Assembly (NCBI GenBank): GCA_024404495.1
Contig: JAKSPT010000007.1
Location: 17,303 to 81,302, forward strand
Origin: Lachnospiraceae bacterium
Lineage (GTDB): Bacteria; Bacillota; Clostridia; Oscillospirales; CAG-272
DNA length: 64,000 nucleotides
Reading direction: 5' to 3'
The position numbers and the translations under genes are program-made. Positions 44,085 through 52,800 of the stretch are shown one piece after another. The notes below the pieces were generated by a model that searched no databases, had not been told where the DNA came from, and saw nothing but the letters and a program-made list of their open reading frames with translations. Every line of letters starts with the position of its first letter. Positions within the stretch are counted from its first letter, which is position 1.

Positions 44085-45083
44085 TTATCCCTCAATTAAG
44101 AGATGATAAACCATGAAGTAAAGGATCATGAAGATGAACATTGCCGCGATCGGGGGAAGGAATCTGTGGACGACGAAGCGCAGCTTGTCAGCAAACTTCG
44201 TTTTCTCCTTGACTTCCTTCTTTTCGGGAGCGGCGGGAAGCTTCTGCTCGTCTTTCGCGGGCTCTTCGACGGGCTCGGCGGGCTGTTTCTGCTTGGCGGC
44301 GTTTCCCGTGGGAACGGTAACGGCAAAATCCTTCTTTGCGAGCTGCGGGATCTTTTTCGGCTGATTGTGAACGTCCTTCTCATCCGAAAGAGGCGGCAGG
44401 CTCAGTTCGCTCTTCAGCTCGGTCTTCAGTTCGGTCTTCAGCTCGGTCTTCAGCTCGGTCTTGAGTTCTTTCCTGAACTTGACGTCCTGCGCATCCTTCG
44501 GCGCGAGCTTCTGCTCGATTTTGCGATCGATCTTTAAGGGCTCTTCTGCCTTCGCGGCAGCGGCTTCGTTCTCCTGCTCTTCCTTGTATGCCTTGATCGC
44601 GGCTGCGGCGGCGACCGCGGCGGCGGCTTTGGCTTCGGCGGATTCCTTGCCGTCAAAGGAGATCTCGGCGGACTCGGCGTTGCCGTTCCCGGTAACGGGA
44701 TAGGTCTTGCCGTTATCCATCAGAAGGGAGAGGACCCGACCGTTTTCGTCAACGTCGGTCGATTCGACGGTGCCGAAGGAGAAGAGGGTATAGCTTCCCA
44801 CCTTGGCATTCAGATCCGTACCGATGAGATTGGCGTTCTTACCTCTCTCGGGGATATACGGAGCGTCGGGAACGAGGATCATCGTGCAGATGTCGTTCAT
44901 AAAGCGCAGGGCAGAGAAGGGGAGGTTCAGGGTATCGCCGTCGGTAAGGGCGAGAGAGATGTACTCAAGCGTGAGAGTTGCCTTGTTATAGTACGGAATA
45001 AAAGCTTTGGCGATAACGCTGCCGGTCGCCATATTGACGACGGGTTTCCGGCAGATCTCGGCGTTGATGGTGAATTTAGTCAT
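44085..45083 (-). CDS. pilus-operon barrel protein with KTEL repeats and C-terminal anchor
   Basis: A 332-residue protein. Residues 1-131 form a small beta-rich domain (PRC-barrel-like: TGSVIAKAFIPYYNKATLTLEYISLALTDGD, and YTLFSFGTVESTDVDENGRV), about 70% identical by hand alignment to the whole product of the next gene upstream. An Ala/Glu helix follows, then RKELKTELKTELKTELKTELKSEL (about 206-226; five near copies of a 12-base unit in the DNA), a Pro/Lys/Glu-rich linker and a C-terminal transmembrane helix (about 305-328). It probably sits on the cytoplasmic side of the pilus machine; its function is unknown. Confidence 0.6.
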   Translation of the reverse strand: MTKFTINAEICRKPVVNMATGSVIAKAFIPYYNKATLTLEYISLALTDGDTLNLPFSALRFMNDICTMILVPDAPYIPERGKNANLIGTDLNAKVGSYTLFSFGTVESTDVDENGRVLSLLMDNGKTYPVTGNGNAESAEISFDGKESAEAKAAAAVAAAAAIKAYKEEQENEAAAAKAEEPLKIDRKIEQKLAPKDAQDVKFRKELKTELKTELKTELKTELKSELSLPPLSDEKDVHNQPKKIPQLAKKDFAVTVPTGNAAKQKQPAEPVEEPAKDEQKLPAAPEKKEVKEKTKFADKLRFVVHRFLPPIAAMFIFMILYFMVYHLLIEG

Positions 45084-45118
45084 ATGAATTCCCTCACATT
45101 ATTTGGTTCAGAATTTTT

Positions 45119-45230
45119 GCTTTCCGGCGCGATCGTTCGTCATGGCCGGGCAGATGGGAACATCCCGGGCAAATCCGTGCCCGGGCGATTCATCGGCCGA
45201 CGAACGTTGATCGCCGGCGGTGTCGGTTTT
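45119..45230 (-). other. structured intergenic RNA between the two barrel genes
   Basis: The 153 bases between the paired barrel genes can fold, on the transcribed strand, into a long bulged hairpin: CCGGCG with CGCCGG outside, GATC and GTTCGTC/GACGAAC inside, then GGCC/GGCC, with a perfect 8-base hairpin CCCGGGCA/TGCCCGGG near the tip. No T-run follows. It may set relative expression or RNA processing; no known riboswitch class is recognised. Confidence 0.5.
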
Positions 45231-45236
45231 CGCTTT

Positions 45237-45632
45237 TCAGGTAATGGGGTAGGTCTTGCCGTCAGCCATCAAAAGGGAAATGACGCTGCCGTTTTCATCG
45301 ACGTCGGTCGCTTCGATGGTTCCGAACGTAAATAGCGTGTATTCACCAACCACGGCGCTGAGGGGCGTGCCGAGCAGGTTGGAGGTTCTGCCCTTACCGG
45401 GGACGAAGGGCGTCTCGGGAACGAGGACCATCGTGCAGACGTCATTCGAGAAGCAAAGGGCAGAGAAGGGAACGGTCAGGATATCGCCGTCCTTGAGTGC
45501 AAGGGAGATATATTCAAGCGTGAGCGTATCCTTGTTGTAATGCGGGGTAAACGAGCTTGCGATAACGGAACCGGAAGCCATATTTACGATGGGCTTGCGG
45601 CACATTTCGGCATTGATTGTGAATTTTTTCAT
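45237..45632 (-). CDS. stand-alone pilus-operon barrel protein
   Basis: A 131-residue soluble protein, MKKFTINAEMCRKPIVNMASG...KTYPIT, corresponding to the N-terminal domain of the downstream anchored paralogue and ending exactly where that protein continues into its linker. The pattern of short strands and a GTIEATDVDENGSVISLL segment suggests a PRC-barrel-like fold. A tandem duplication followed by loss or gain of the C-terminal part is the simplest reading. GAGGG precedes the ATG. Function unknown. Confidence 0.6.
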   Translation of the reverse strand: MKKFTINAEMCRKPIVNMASGSVIASSFTPHYNKDTLTLEYISLALKDGDILTVPFSALCFSNDVCTMVLVPETPFVPGKGRTSNLLGTPLSAVVGEYTLFTFGTIEATDVDENGSVISLLMADGKTYPIT

Positions 45633-45633
45633 A

Positions 45634-46176
45634 TTATTCCCTCGTACTGTTCAGTTCGGTGATCAGCTTGGCAGCTTCCGCACGGGCCTGCTCGTCCTTG
45701 CTGTAATAGGCGAGCATTTTGAGGTACTTGAGCGCCTCGTCTTTTCTGCCCTCGGCGATCATTTTTTTGATGAAGTCGATGGTGATATCGCCTTCGCCGC
45801 CGTTCTTGGAATCGTTGAGCTGAGCGGCGTTGTTGTTCAGCGCCTTGGGGATCGGAGCAACGAAGAATTCCTTTTCCTCGCGTTCCTCGACCTTGTTCTT
45901 GTTTTCAAGCATGGTCAGAACGGGACCGAACATGGCAATGATCAGCAGGATGTTTCCGACACAGATAAATGCCGAAGGGAGGACCATCCCGAGCTGACCG
46001 GGCAGAATGGACTTGCCGAACGCCATAATATCCTGGAAGAAGACGAAACAAACGACCTGAACGATGATGCATACCGCCCACGGAATGATGGGGCGCGCCT
46101 CACGGCGGATCACGAACCAGTAAACGACGAGAAAGTAGACCAGCCCGCAGGCGATGATCTGAGCAAATTCAAGCAT
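45634..46176 (-). CDS. membrane protein of the pilus operon
   Basis: A 180-residue protein with three transmembrane helices (about residues 4-22, 29-48 and 64-88), then a charged soluble part and a C-terminal helical segment DFIKKMIAEGRKDEALKYLKMLAYYSKDEQARAEAAKLI that looks like one TPR-type hairpin. It ends right before the stand-alone barrel gene. I do not know it as a core pilus component; its place between pilO and the barrel genes suggests an accessory platform or scaffold role. Confidence 0.55.
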   Translation of the reverse strand: MLEFAQIIACGLVYFLVVYWFVIRREARPIIPWAVCIIVQVVCFVFFQDIMAFGKSILPGQLGMVLPSAFICVGNILLIIAMFGPVLTMLENKNKVEEREEKEFFVAPIPKALNNNAAQLNDSKNGGEGDITIDFIKKMIAEGRKDEALKYLKMLAYYSKDEQARAEAAKLITELNSTRE

Positions 46177-46238
46177 GGTTAAAAACCTCCGAAAAATCTG
46201 TTGAATTAGGTATTGCAGTCGGAAGGATCGAACGGCGC

Positions 46239-47075
46239 TCAGCCGAACATATCAAGGAGACCCGCAAGGAAGCCGCTGCTTCTCTTGTAGGAACCGGTTT
46301 CGATATCGACCGGGAAAACGTAGGGAGGCAGGGGCTCGGGAACTTCAACGGAGCAGATGGAATTGATCGCGGGGACCTTGAGGAACAGAACTTCTACGTG
46401 AGCGGTGACGAAGGGATTGTCTTCGGCGCTCAGAATCTCGTTATCTGTAATATCCAGCGTAAGGTTGTTGATGATAATGTTCTTATCGTGATCGAGCATA
46501 CCGTCGAGGAAATTCATAACGTTGTTGAATCTGCCGCTGAGGGCGAGCGAGAACGAAGTCGTGTAGATATTGGACTCCATTTTGCCCTTGGATTCCGTCA
46601 GCTTGTTGTAGTACGTATTGAACCCGACGACGTCAACGACGTTCTTGTCATCGGTGAGCAGGGGATCCTTGGCGAGTGCGGACCGGATCCGGTTTGCGGC
46701 ACCGGAGGAAGAATAGACCGTGTAGGGACGGAGTTCGGACTCGTTGGAATCCAGGGAGGAGAAGGCCATATAATGCTCCCTCATATTGGTATTGAGGTGC
46801 TCGAGATAGACCTCCTGCTTTTCGTTCGAGAAGAAATACTTCTTGCATTCCTCAAGACCGTTGGCGTAGCCCTTCAGCTTTCCGAGGTTGGCATCGTACG
46901 AAAGGGTAGCGGCGTTGAGAGAACGGAGGATCCCCTCCTTCGTCTGGACCTGCTGTTCGAGAGCCGCGGTTTTTTCGTTGAGCGGCTTGATGAGGTAGTT
47001 ATAGCCTGCGAACGCGATCAGAATGACGCCGAGGAGAGCGAGGATCAGAACTTCAGTCATCTGATTCTTTTTCAT
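46239..47075 (-). CDS. pilO: PilO-like alignment-complex protein
   Basis: A 278-residue bitopic protein: short cytoplasmic start, one transmembrane helix (about residues 8-27), a coiled coil (EKTAALEQQVQTKEGILRSL) and an extracytoplasmic ferredoxin-like domain with SFSLALSGRFNNVMNFLDGML. This is the PilO plan, and the gene lies directly after the PilN-like gene with an ATGA overlap. Assigned by architecture and position rather than strong sequence motifs. Confidence 0.8.
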   Translation of the reverse strand: MKKNQMTEVLILALLGVILIAFAGYNYLIKPLNEKTAALEQQVQTKEGILRSLNAATLSYDANLGKLKGYANGLEECKKYFFSNEKQEVYLEHLNTNMREHYMAFSSLDSNESELRPYTVYSSSGAANRIRSALAKDPLLTDDKNVVDVVGFNTYYNKLTESKGKMESNIYTTSFSLALSGRFNNVMNFLDGMLDHDKNIIINNLTLDITDNEILSAEDNPFVTAHVEVLFLKVPAINSICSVEVPEPLPPYVFPVDIETGSYKRSSGFLAGLLDMFG

Positions 47076-47650
47076 TTGGTCTCGCCTCCTTTATCGGAAA
47101 GGGTAAGCTTGCAGCTGAAGGACACGGCATCGGAACCGTTATCCACGAGGTGAGAGTCTTCTCTGGCGGAGTTGATATAGACGTTGGAGTAGAGACCGCT
47201 TTCGTTCAGCTTCTTTTCGACCTCGGTCATCGTTTCTATGCTGTCGGCGACGCCGTTGATGGTAACGGACTTCATTTCGATAGAGAAACGGAAGATCTTG
47301 GTTCCTTCGGGGAAGAAGGAGAACAGCTTTTCAACGGTTTCCTTGTCCGCGGTGGCAGCAAGCCCGGCGAACTGATCGGCGGTGGAGAGGAAGAGGTAGT
47401 TGTCGGAAGCGGAAACGAGCTTTTTATTCAGCTCGTTATTCATATTGTTGCGCTGGATGAAGAGGGGATTCTGTTCGACCGAGGTCAGATAGTCGAGCTG
47501 CTTCTGAACGTTGGTGTTCTTGATCTTGGCGTTGAGATACATACCCCCAACGACGAGGATAGCGCAGCCGATCAGCGCCGCGGCGATCGCGGGACCGCTC
47601 GAGGACTTCTTTTCGGGCGAAAGATTCGCAAAAAAGTTAAAATGGTTCAT
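47072..47650 (-). CDS. pilN: PilN-like alignment-complex protein
   Basis: A 192-residue bitopic protein: cytoplasmic MNHFNFFANLSPEKK, which in PilN binds PilM, one transmembrane helix (about 20-40), a coiled-coil region and a small beta/alpha domain with KSVTINGVADSIETMTEVEKKLNESGLYSNV, the typical PilN ferredoxin-like fold. It lies between pilM and pilO. GGAGG before the ATG. Confidence 0.85.
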   Translation of the reverse strand: MNHFNFFANLSPEKKSSSGPAIAAALIGCAILVVGGMYLNAKIKNTNVQKQLDYLTSVEQNPLFIQRNNMNNELNKKLVSASDNYLFLSTADQFAGLAATADKETVEKLFSFFPEGTKIFRFSIEMKSVTINGVADSIETMTEVEKKLNESGLYSNVYINSAREDSHLVDNGSDAVSFSCKLTLSDKGGETK

Positions 47651-47660
47651 CGTATCCTCC

Positions 47661-48821
47661 TCAATCCATCAGAGCAAGGCTGAGGGCGTTCAGGTAAGTG
47701 GAGTAGTCGATCTTCTTATCCGTCAGCATACCGGTGGTCTCGAAGATAGTCGTATTGGTGATACGGTCCGCGGGGAGCTTGACGAGCATCTGGATGTACT
47801 GAACGAGCCAGATGATCTGCGGGCTGCCGCCGTAGATCAGGATGCGGCTTGCGGGCTCGTCGGGATGATCGAAGTTGAAGCGGGAGATCGCGGTGCTGAT
47901 CTTGGAAAGCCAGTCCTCAATGGATACGCTGAACGCTCTTTCCTCGGCGGTAGCGTTTTCCTTGGTCAGGATAGCGCAGACCTCCTCGGGAGAAACGGCG
48001 AGCTTGAAGGGATTGGCGGTATCGGCGGCGCGGTTGCCCATCGCGTTGATTGCCTCGGAGACGAGTCTTCCGTCGCCGGCGTCGAGCAGGGTATTGCCGA
48101 GCAGCTTGCCGTCGCGGATGAAGGAGATCTCGGTATGGGTCATACCGTAATCGAGGCAGGCGACGGTCTGACCGGCGGTGGAAGCGGCATAGAAATCGTC
48201 CGCGGTAAGGAAGCGGCGGATACCGTTTGCGTGGATATCCATAACAAGGGGCTTGAATTTCATCGAGCGGAGCAGATCGAAAGCAGCGGTGCAGGTATCA
48301 CGGGGCATGGCGACCGCCCAGACCTTGGTTTTCTTTTCGGGTTCGGTTTCGGGGTCGCTGCTTTCCTTGACGACGAGCTCCTCGATGACCTCGTGCTGGA
48401 AGAGGTAAGCGCCGGTTTCGAGAGCGAGAAGCTGGCTCATTTCGCTTTCGACCAGACCGGGGCGGTCCTTTTCCTCAACGTAGGGGATCTCGAGCTGACG
48501 GTGGATAAACGTCTTTGCGCCGAAGGTGCAGACGGCGTAATGATCGTCACCGCCGAGGTTGCGCTGGGAGAGAGCGCGCTGAATGCGTGCGCGCCAGTTT
48601 TTCAGGGTGCTCATGTCGAGGCGGGGAAGACCCTCCGCGTTTTCGACGGTAAAAAGATTGCGGATCTCTGCGCCGTTGCGTTTGATCTTCAGGACGGCGA
48701 TCTTCACGGAATATTCGCCGAAGTCAAACGCGAAGACGACTTTACCGTTAGCGTACTTCCGGAAGTCGCTCTGTTTGCGCTTCGCCCCCGTTTTCGGGGC
48801 GGTATTGGTTGTTTCGGGCAT
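47661..48821 (-). CDS. pilM: PilM-like actin-fold protein
   Basis: A 386-residue cytoplasmic actin-like ATPase-fold protein. Phosphate-1-type FAFDFGEYSVKIAVLKIK (about residues 30-47), the second phosphate loop VACLDYGMTHTEISFIRDGKLL, and the C-terminal adenosine-type SRILIYGGSPQIIWLV. PilM binds PilN and links the pilus platform to the ATPases. Ribosome site AAGGAG. Confidence 0.88.
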   Translation of the reverse strand: MPETTNTAPKTGAKRKQSDFRKYANGKVVFAFDFGEYSVKIAVLKIKRNGAEIRNLFTVENAEGLPRLDMSTLKNWRARIQRALSQRNLGGDDHYAVCTFGAKTFIHRQLEIPYVEEKDRPGLVESEMSQLLALETGAYLFQHEVIEELVVKESSDPETEPEKKTKVWAVAMPRDTCTAAFDLLRSMKFKPLVMDIHANGIRRFLTADDFYAASTAGQTVACLDYGMTHTEISFIRDGKLLGNTLLDAGDGRLVSEAINAMGNRAADTANPFKLAVSPEEVCAILTKENATAEERAFSVSIEDWLSKISTAISRFNFDHPDEPASRILIYGGSPQIIWLVQYIQMLVKLPADRITNTTIFETTGMLTDKKIDYSTYLNALSLALMD

Positions 48822-48856
48822 AGGTTTTCTCCTTCGTACAGCTGACGCTGCCGATT

Positions 48857-50422
48857 TTAATTATTATTGGTATTGATATTGTACTTCGAACCGAGGTATT
48901 CGGCGATCTGTTTTGCCTCTGAGGAGGAGGGGTTACTGACGACGATCAGCTCGGCGATATCGACGTCGGCGTCTCCGACGTAGTAATAAAGCGACAAAAA
49001 ATTAGCCAAAAGTATGTTGGAGTACTGGTTCATATCCATTCGGACGATACACCAGCCCCGGTCGTTCGGACCATACGTCTTGTACATTTTTGCGAAGCCG
49101 AAGGTGTCGGTGAACAGTCCATGGTCTGTCGCTACTTTGAGGAAATTCGGGCTCGTATCCTCTCCCGCGTTGTTTTTCACGACAGCAAATATGACGTCGT
49201 TCGCATTGTAGGTAAATCTGGACCGGATGAGTTCGTGATTATCGCCATCTTCCACGAAATGAATGAACCGGGTCTTGGTATCCTCGGCGCCGTCGATGTA
49301 AGCGCCGTTCAGATCGATATAAGGTGCACTGTATCCGATGCCGGTGACGGTAGAAAAGCCGGAATCATGCGAGGTCGTGGAGGGTGCCGCGCTCGTGCTG
49401 AGAAGACTACCGACGGGGATCGTTACGCAGTCGGCGGCACTATCGTGGTAGAGCGTCATCAAAGAAGGGTCTATGACGGAGCGGTATTTGATGTCCTGAT
49501 TGCTCGAATTTTTGACGGGAATATCGTCGATATAGATCAGATTGCTTGCGACCTCCTGCCCCATCTTACCGTTTTTACTCAGAGGCGTAGCGACGCAGAG
49601 GATGAATTTCCCTTTGTAATCGGGGGTGACGAAAAGTTCCTCGGTGTTGCCGCTTGCGGTAACGGGGGTAAAATCGGCGGGGTAGATCGGCATCAACGCG
49701 CCGAGTTGCTCCTCGGGAACGCCCTGCAGCCCGTTAGCGTACCATACGGCGCGCTGTCTGCCGGAGGAAACGTACCAGCGGTACAGCACCGTCTGCTGAT
49801 AGGTCTCGTTGATATCCGCGTAAGTGTAACTCACTTTTGCGGTGGTGTTCGAATAAGCGTTGAAGATTTCCTGTGCGGACCCTTTGCCGATGATCGAGAT
49901 GGTAACGGTGTCGATGACCGGAACGGGCCGCTCGTAGCGGACACCGCCCGCGGTTCCTGCGTAAAGGGTGACCGTGTTGTCGTAGTCGTCCTCGAGGTCG
50001 TCACGGGAGATGGTCTTGTTGAGCGTGACCTTGTACTTGTAAAGGGGAACTTCTTTTCCGAAAAGAGTGGTCGAACCCACTTCTACTTCTTCTCCATCCC
50101 CGGCGGCGGCAAGCTCTTCCACAAGCGCTGTAAGCTCCGCATTGATTCTGCTTTCTTCTTCGTCGCTTAAGCCGCCGGCGGCGAGGACCTTTTCGAGGTT
50201 ATACTTCCGGAGGAGCTTTTTTTCGTAGAAGTCGATCTTGTTCTCCACCGCGTCCTGCCCGGAGAAATAGGTGGCGGGGATCTTCTGGAGAAGGGTAGCC
50301 GTTTTGAACGTCGAGGTGACGGCGCCGCCGACCATCAGGATAAGGACGCCGATCAGCGCGAAGGACATCAGGATCTCGACGAGCGAATACCCTTTTCTGA
50401 ACTTCGTGAGCCGTTTCATCAT
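48857..50422 (-). CDS. large prepilin-like protein
   Basis: A 521-residue protein with a class III/type IVa prepilin start: KFRKG|YSLVEILMSFALIGVLILMVGG, with cleavage after Gly11 and Glu at mature position 5. The rest is a large, beta-rich exposed domain of no recognised family (about residues 160-521), with several YTYADINE/VVKNNAGED-type segments. It would be a minor, possibly tip-located pilin. The start ATGATG overlaps the stop of the VWA pilin gene. Confidence 0.75.
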   Translation of the reverse strand: MMKRLTKFRKGYSLVEILMSFALIGVLILMVGGAVTSTFKTATLLQKIPATYFSGQDAVENKIDFYEKKLLRKYNLEKVLAAGGLSDEEESRINAELTALVEELAAAGDGEEVEVGSTTLFGKEVPLYKYKVTLNKTISRDDLEDDYDNTVTLYAGTAGGVRYERPVPVIDTVTISIIGKGSAQEIFNAYSNTTAKVSYTYADINETYQQTVLYRWYVSSGRQRAVWYANGLQGVPEEQLGALMPIYPADFTPVTASGNTEELFVTPDYKGKFILCVATPLSKNGKMGQEVASNLIYIDDIPVKNSSNQDIKYRSVIDPSLMTLYHDSAADCVTIPVGSLLSTSAAPSTTSHDSGFSTVTGIGYSAPYIDLNGAYIDGAEDTKTRFIHFVEDGDNHELIRSRFTYNANDVIFAVVKNNAGEDTSPNFLKVATDHGLFTDTFGFAKMYKTYGPNDRGWCIVRMDMNQYSNILLANFLSLYYYVGDADVDIAELIVVSNPSSSEAKQIAEYLGSKYNINTNNN

Positions 50423-51978
50423 CCGAGCCTCGGTCCTTCATACGCCCACATCTGACCGTTGATGCGGTTGCCGATTTCGGAGAATACGGAAGCCATTTCC
50501 TCAAAGTTGCCGGCTTCAAAGGTCTGGACATCGGGAAATTGGGCTTTTATGGCGTTGAGATCGGCGTCTGCCATACCGCGATTCAGGTTGACGACGTAGA
50601 CGGTAGGGTGAAATTCGTCTTCGATCTTTTTACCGATTCCGTTCGAAGCACTGATATATTTACGGGAATTGGCAGCTCCCGAACCCAATACGGCAGTGGA
50701 AGCCGTTCCCCCGGGCACGTTCCCGTCACCGGTGTAAAACGTAGTGGTTGACTTACCATTTTGATACAGGTATCTGTTCATTTCACCGTCGGAAAGGATC
50801 ACAAGGTGGATGGGGTTTGCGATGCTGTTTCCTGTAGTATCGGGAGTTCGGGTGATGGTGGTACGGAGCGTGGTTTCATAATTATGAAGCTTCCAATAAG
50901 CGACGCGGAGACCGTCACCGAGGTTGGTGTTGCCGCTGATTATCATCTGGTCAATCGTACCTTTGAGACCCTCATCGTATTTATTCTTGGTCATATGGGT
51001 GCCGAGGTTCTGGCGGATGTTTACTACGTCGAGTATCGGAGTGTAATTTTTGAAATTATAATAACTTATAGCGGTGTTCGTGTGGTCGGCGTATTGGGCG
51101 AAGGGGACGAGGAGCGCGTTCATGTGTCCGTTCTTTAACGCGATATCATCCAGAAACTGTTTTGCCGTATCTCTCATCGGCTGAGCAAGTTTGTAGGTGT
51201 TCATGGAACCCGAGCAGTCCATCACCAGAACGACGGTGCCGTATACGTTTCTTTCCGCGGTGTACGAGGAGGAATAACTGCTCGAGTTGAAGTCGGTACG
51301 GAAGGCGATCGCCGTTGCGGGGTTGGTTTTGCTGCCCTGATACACGGTCTGGATCGCGTTGATCGACTCAAGCACGGTTTGAATCGTGGAATCGCTGTCG
51401 CCGAGCGTACCGAAGGTGTATTTCACCGACTGTGCGGCGTGATTGTCGGGGTCGGTCGGTTCAAAGGTAAGGGTATAATTGCGAGCGATGCCCGCTCTGT
51501 CGACGTAGGAGTGACCGAGAATGGTAATAATGAAATCACCGTCTTCTCTGCTGTGGTAGACACTCTGATTGTTGGCAAGCTTGGTTTCATCGGGTACGGG
51601 GTCATCTTCGGTTGGTTTGTACCATTCGACGTAAACGAGCGCGTCTGCATCCGGGATCTCTTCTCCGGTGCGGCTGATTGTCTTATCGATAAAAACGTGG
51701 GACATCAGACCGAGGTAGTTCCATCCTTGAGTGAAATTTGCTTGCTTAAAGGAGTTTTGCGGGATCGTAAAGGAAGTACCGCTGTTTCGGATGGCGGTGC
51801 TGATCCTCGTGGCAAAGTCGGTATCTGCCATCGTAACGTCGATGACCTGCTTCGTCGCGTTGAAGCCGTGGACGCCGAGCGTGAGAACGGAGACCGCAGC
51901 CGTGGTAACGAGCCCCATCAGGGCAAGCGAAACGACGAGCTCGATCATGGTTACGCCCTTGTGAAATAACTTTTTCAT
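50419..51978 (-). CDS. modular pilin with von Willebrand factor A domain
   Basis: A 519-residue prepilin: leader MKKLFHKG|VTMIELVVSLALMGLVTT (Glu5 present), a pilin-like part to about residue 235, then a VWA domain beginning VYGTVVLVMDCSGSMNTYK, with the MIDAS DxSxS at 254-258, a Thr/Asn region TNLGDGLRVAYWKL and the Asp in HLVILSDGEMN. VWA domains bind proteins through a metal ion; pilin-VWA fusions are known as pilus-tip adhesins in Streptococcus sanguinis. It is likely the adhesive tip subunit here. A good GAGG site precedes the ATG. Confidence 0.85.
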   Translation of the reverse strand: MKKLFHKGVTMIELVVSLALMGLVTTAAVSVLTLGVHGFNATKQVIDVTMADTDFATRISTAIRNSGTSFTIPQNSFKQANFTQGWNYLGLMSHVFIDKTISRTGEEIPDADALVYVEWYKPTEDDPVPDETKLANNQSVYHSREDGDFIITILGHSYVDRAGIARNYTLTFEPTDPDNHAAQSVKYTFGTLGDSDSTIQTVLESINAIQTVYQGSKTNPATAIAFRTDFNSSSYSSSYTAERNVYGTVVLVMDCSGSMNTYKLAQPMRDTAKQFLDDIALKNGHMNALLVPFAQYADHTNTAISYYNFKNYTPILDVVNIRQNLGTHMTKNKYDEGLKGTIDQMIISGNTNLGDGLRVAYWKLHNYETTLRTTITRTPDTTGNSIANPIHLVILSDGEMNRYLYQNGKSTTTFYTGDGNVPGGTASTAVLGSGAANSRKYISASNGIGKKIEDEFHPTVYVVNLNRGMADADLNAIKAQFPDVQTFEAGNFEEMASVFSEIGNRINGQMWAYEGPRLG

Positions 51979-52125
51979 AATTTTAACCTCTTACGGTTGA
52001 TTTGGTCGGTATCGGATCCGCGCGTTGGGATCCATACAGCCGAAGAGCAAATGAATCAATATTGAATATGAATATCAAAATGGAATGCGGATGCGCCTTG
52101 TGCTTTTTATGACGTTGTCCTTTTC

Positions 52126-52689
52126 TCAACCGCCGACGACAGGCTCCAGAGGACCCGGAATAAACGAGTCGGACGTGGTCTCGGCGGGCGTGTAGACGAG
52201 CTCCGAGGGATCCTTGTTGAAGAGCTGGACCATGGGGTTATCGACGAGAACGAGCGATCTGGTCTGGTAAGTGAAAACGGAGCCCTCCGGACGCCCGAGA
52301 CGGTGATCCGGGATCGTGGTCGTAACGTCGATCTGGACCCAATCGGCAAATTCCACCTCGTAATAGGGATAAACCTGCCTCGACATTACGATATCGCTGT
52401 GCCCGACGGTATTGCCGTCGAAGGTATGCGTCATTCCGTCACTCATCGGGAAACCGTCGGCGTTGTACAGCAGGGCAGCTTCGTCATCCGCAAGGAGCGC
52501 CGAGATCGAGGCGGTGGTCGCTTCGTAGGAGAGGTAATACGCCTGCATCTGCATGGAGTAGGCATTGATCTGGTAAATTGCGTTCTGAAGTTGGTTTACG
52601 ATATATACCGAAAATACAGAAATAAGGACGAGTACTCCCAATACGATGATGTGGGAGGATCCGACCTTCTTTTTCCTCAATAATTTCAT
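52126..52689 (-). CDS. E5-less pilin-like protein
   Basis: A 187-residue protein with a positively charged leader MKLLRKKKVG and a hydrophobic helix SSHIIVLGVLVLISVFSVYIV, like a prepilin, but without the Glu at mature position 5. That is a trait of GspK/PilX-type minor pilins that cap the fibre, and the place between the major and modular pilins fits. The exposed part has no recognisable fold and ends in a Pro/Gly tail. It could also be a plain bitopic membrane protein. Between it and the next gene are 147 bases with no other feature. Confidence 0.6.
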   Translation of the reverse strand: MKLLRKKKVGSSHIIVLGVLVLISVFSVYIVNQLQNAIYQINAYSMQMQAYYLSYEATTASISALLADDEAALLYNADGFPMSDGMTHTFDGNTVGHSDIVMSRQVYPYYEVEFADWVQIDVTTTIPDHRLGRPEGSVFTYQTRSLVLVDNPMVQLFNKDPSELVYTPAETTSDSFIPGPLEPVVGG

Positions 52690-52719
52690 CGGAAATTTCC
52701 TCCGATCATAATGACACCA

Positions 52720-52755
52720 TTTCCCGCAGAGAGCTTTTTTGCTCCCTGCGGGAAA
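52720..52755 (-). other. stable hairpin downstream of the major pilin gene
   Basis: TTTCCCGCAGAGAGC (52720-52734) and GCTCCCTGCGGGAAA (52741-52755) form a 15-pair stem with one G-T pair and a loop that reads AAAAAA on the transcript. No T-run follows. It lies 45 bases after the pilin stop and before the next gene, the position where a hairpin usually protects and accumulates major-pilin mRNA or reduces read-through. Confidence 0.7.
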
Positions 52756-52800
52756 AGCATTTAAATTATGCAGAGATAATCAGATTATCTTGTTTTGTAA

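Noticed and set aside
44400..44465. Short repeat array as CRISPR
   Set aside because: The 12-base units have no spacers and lie in frame within a protein linker.
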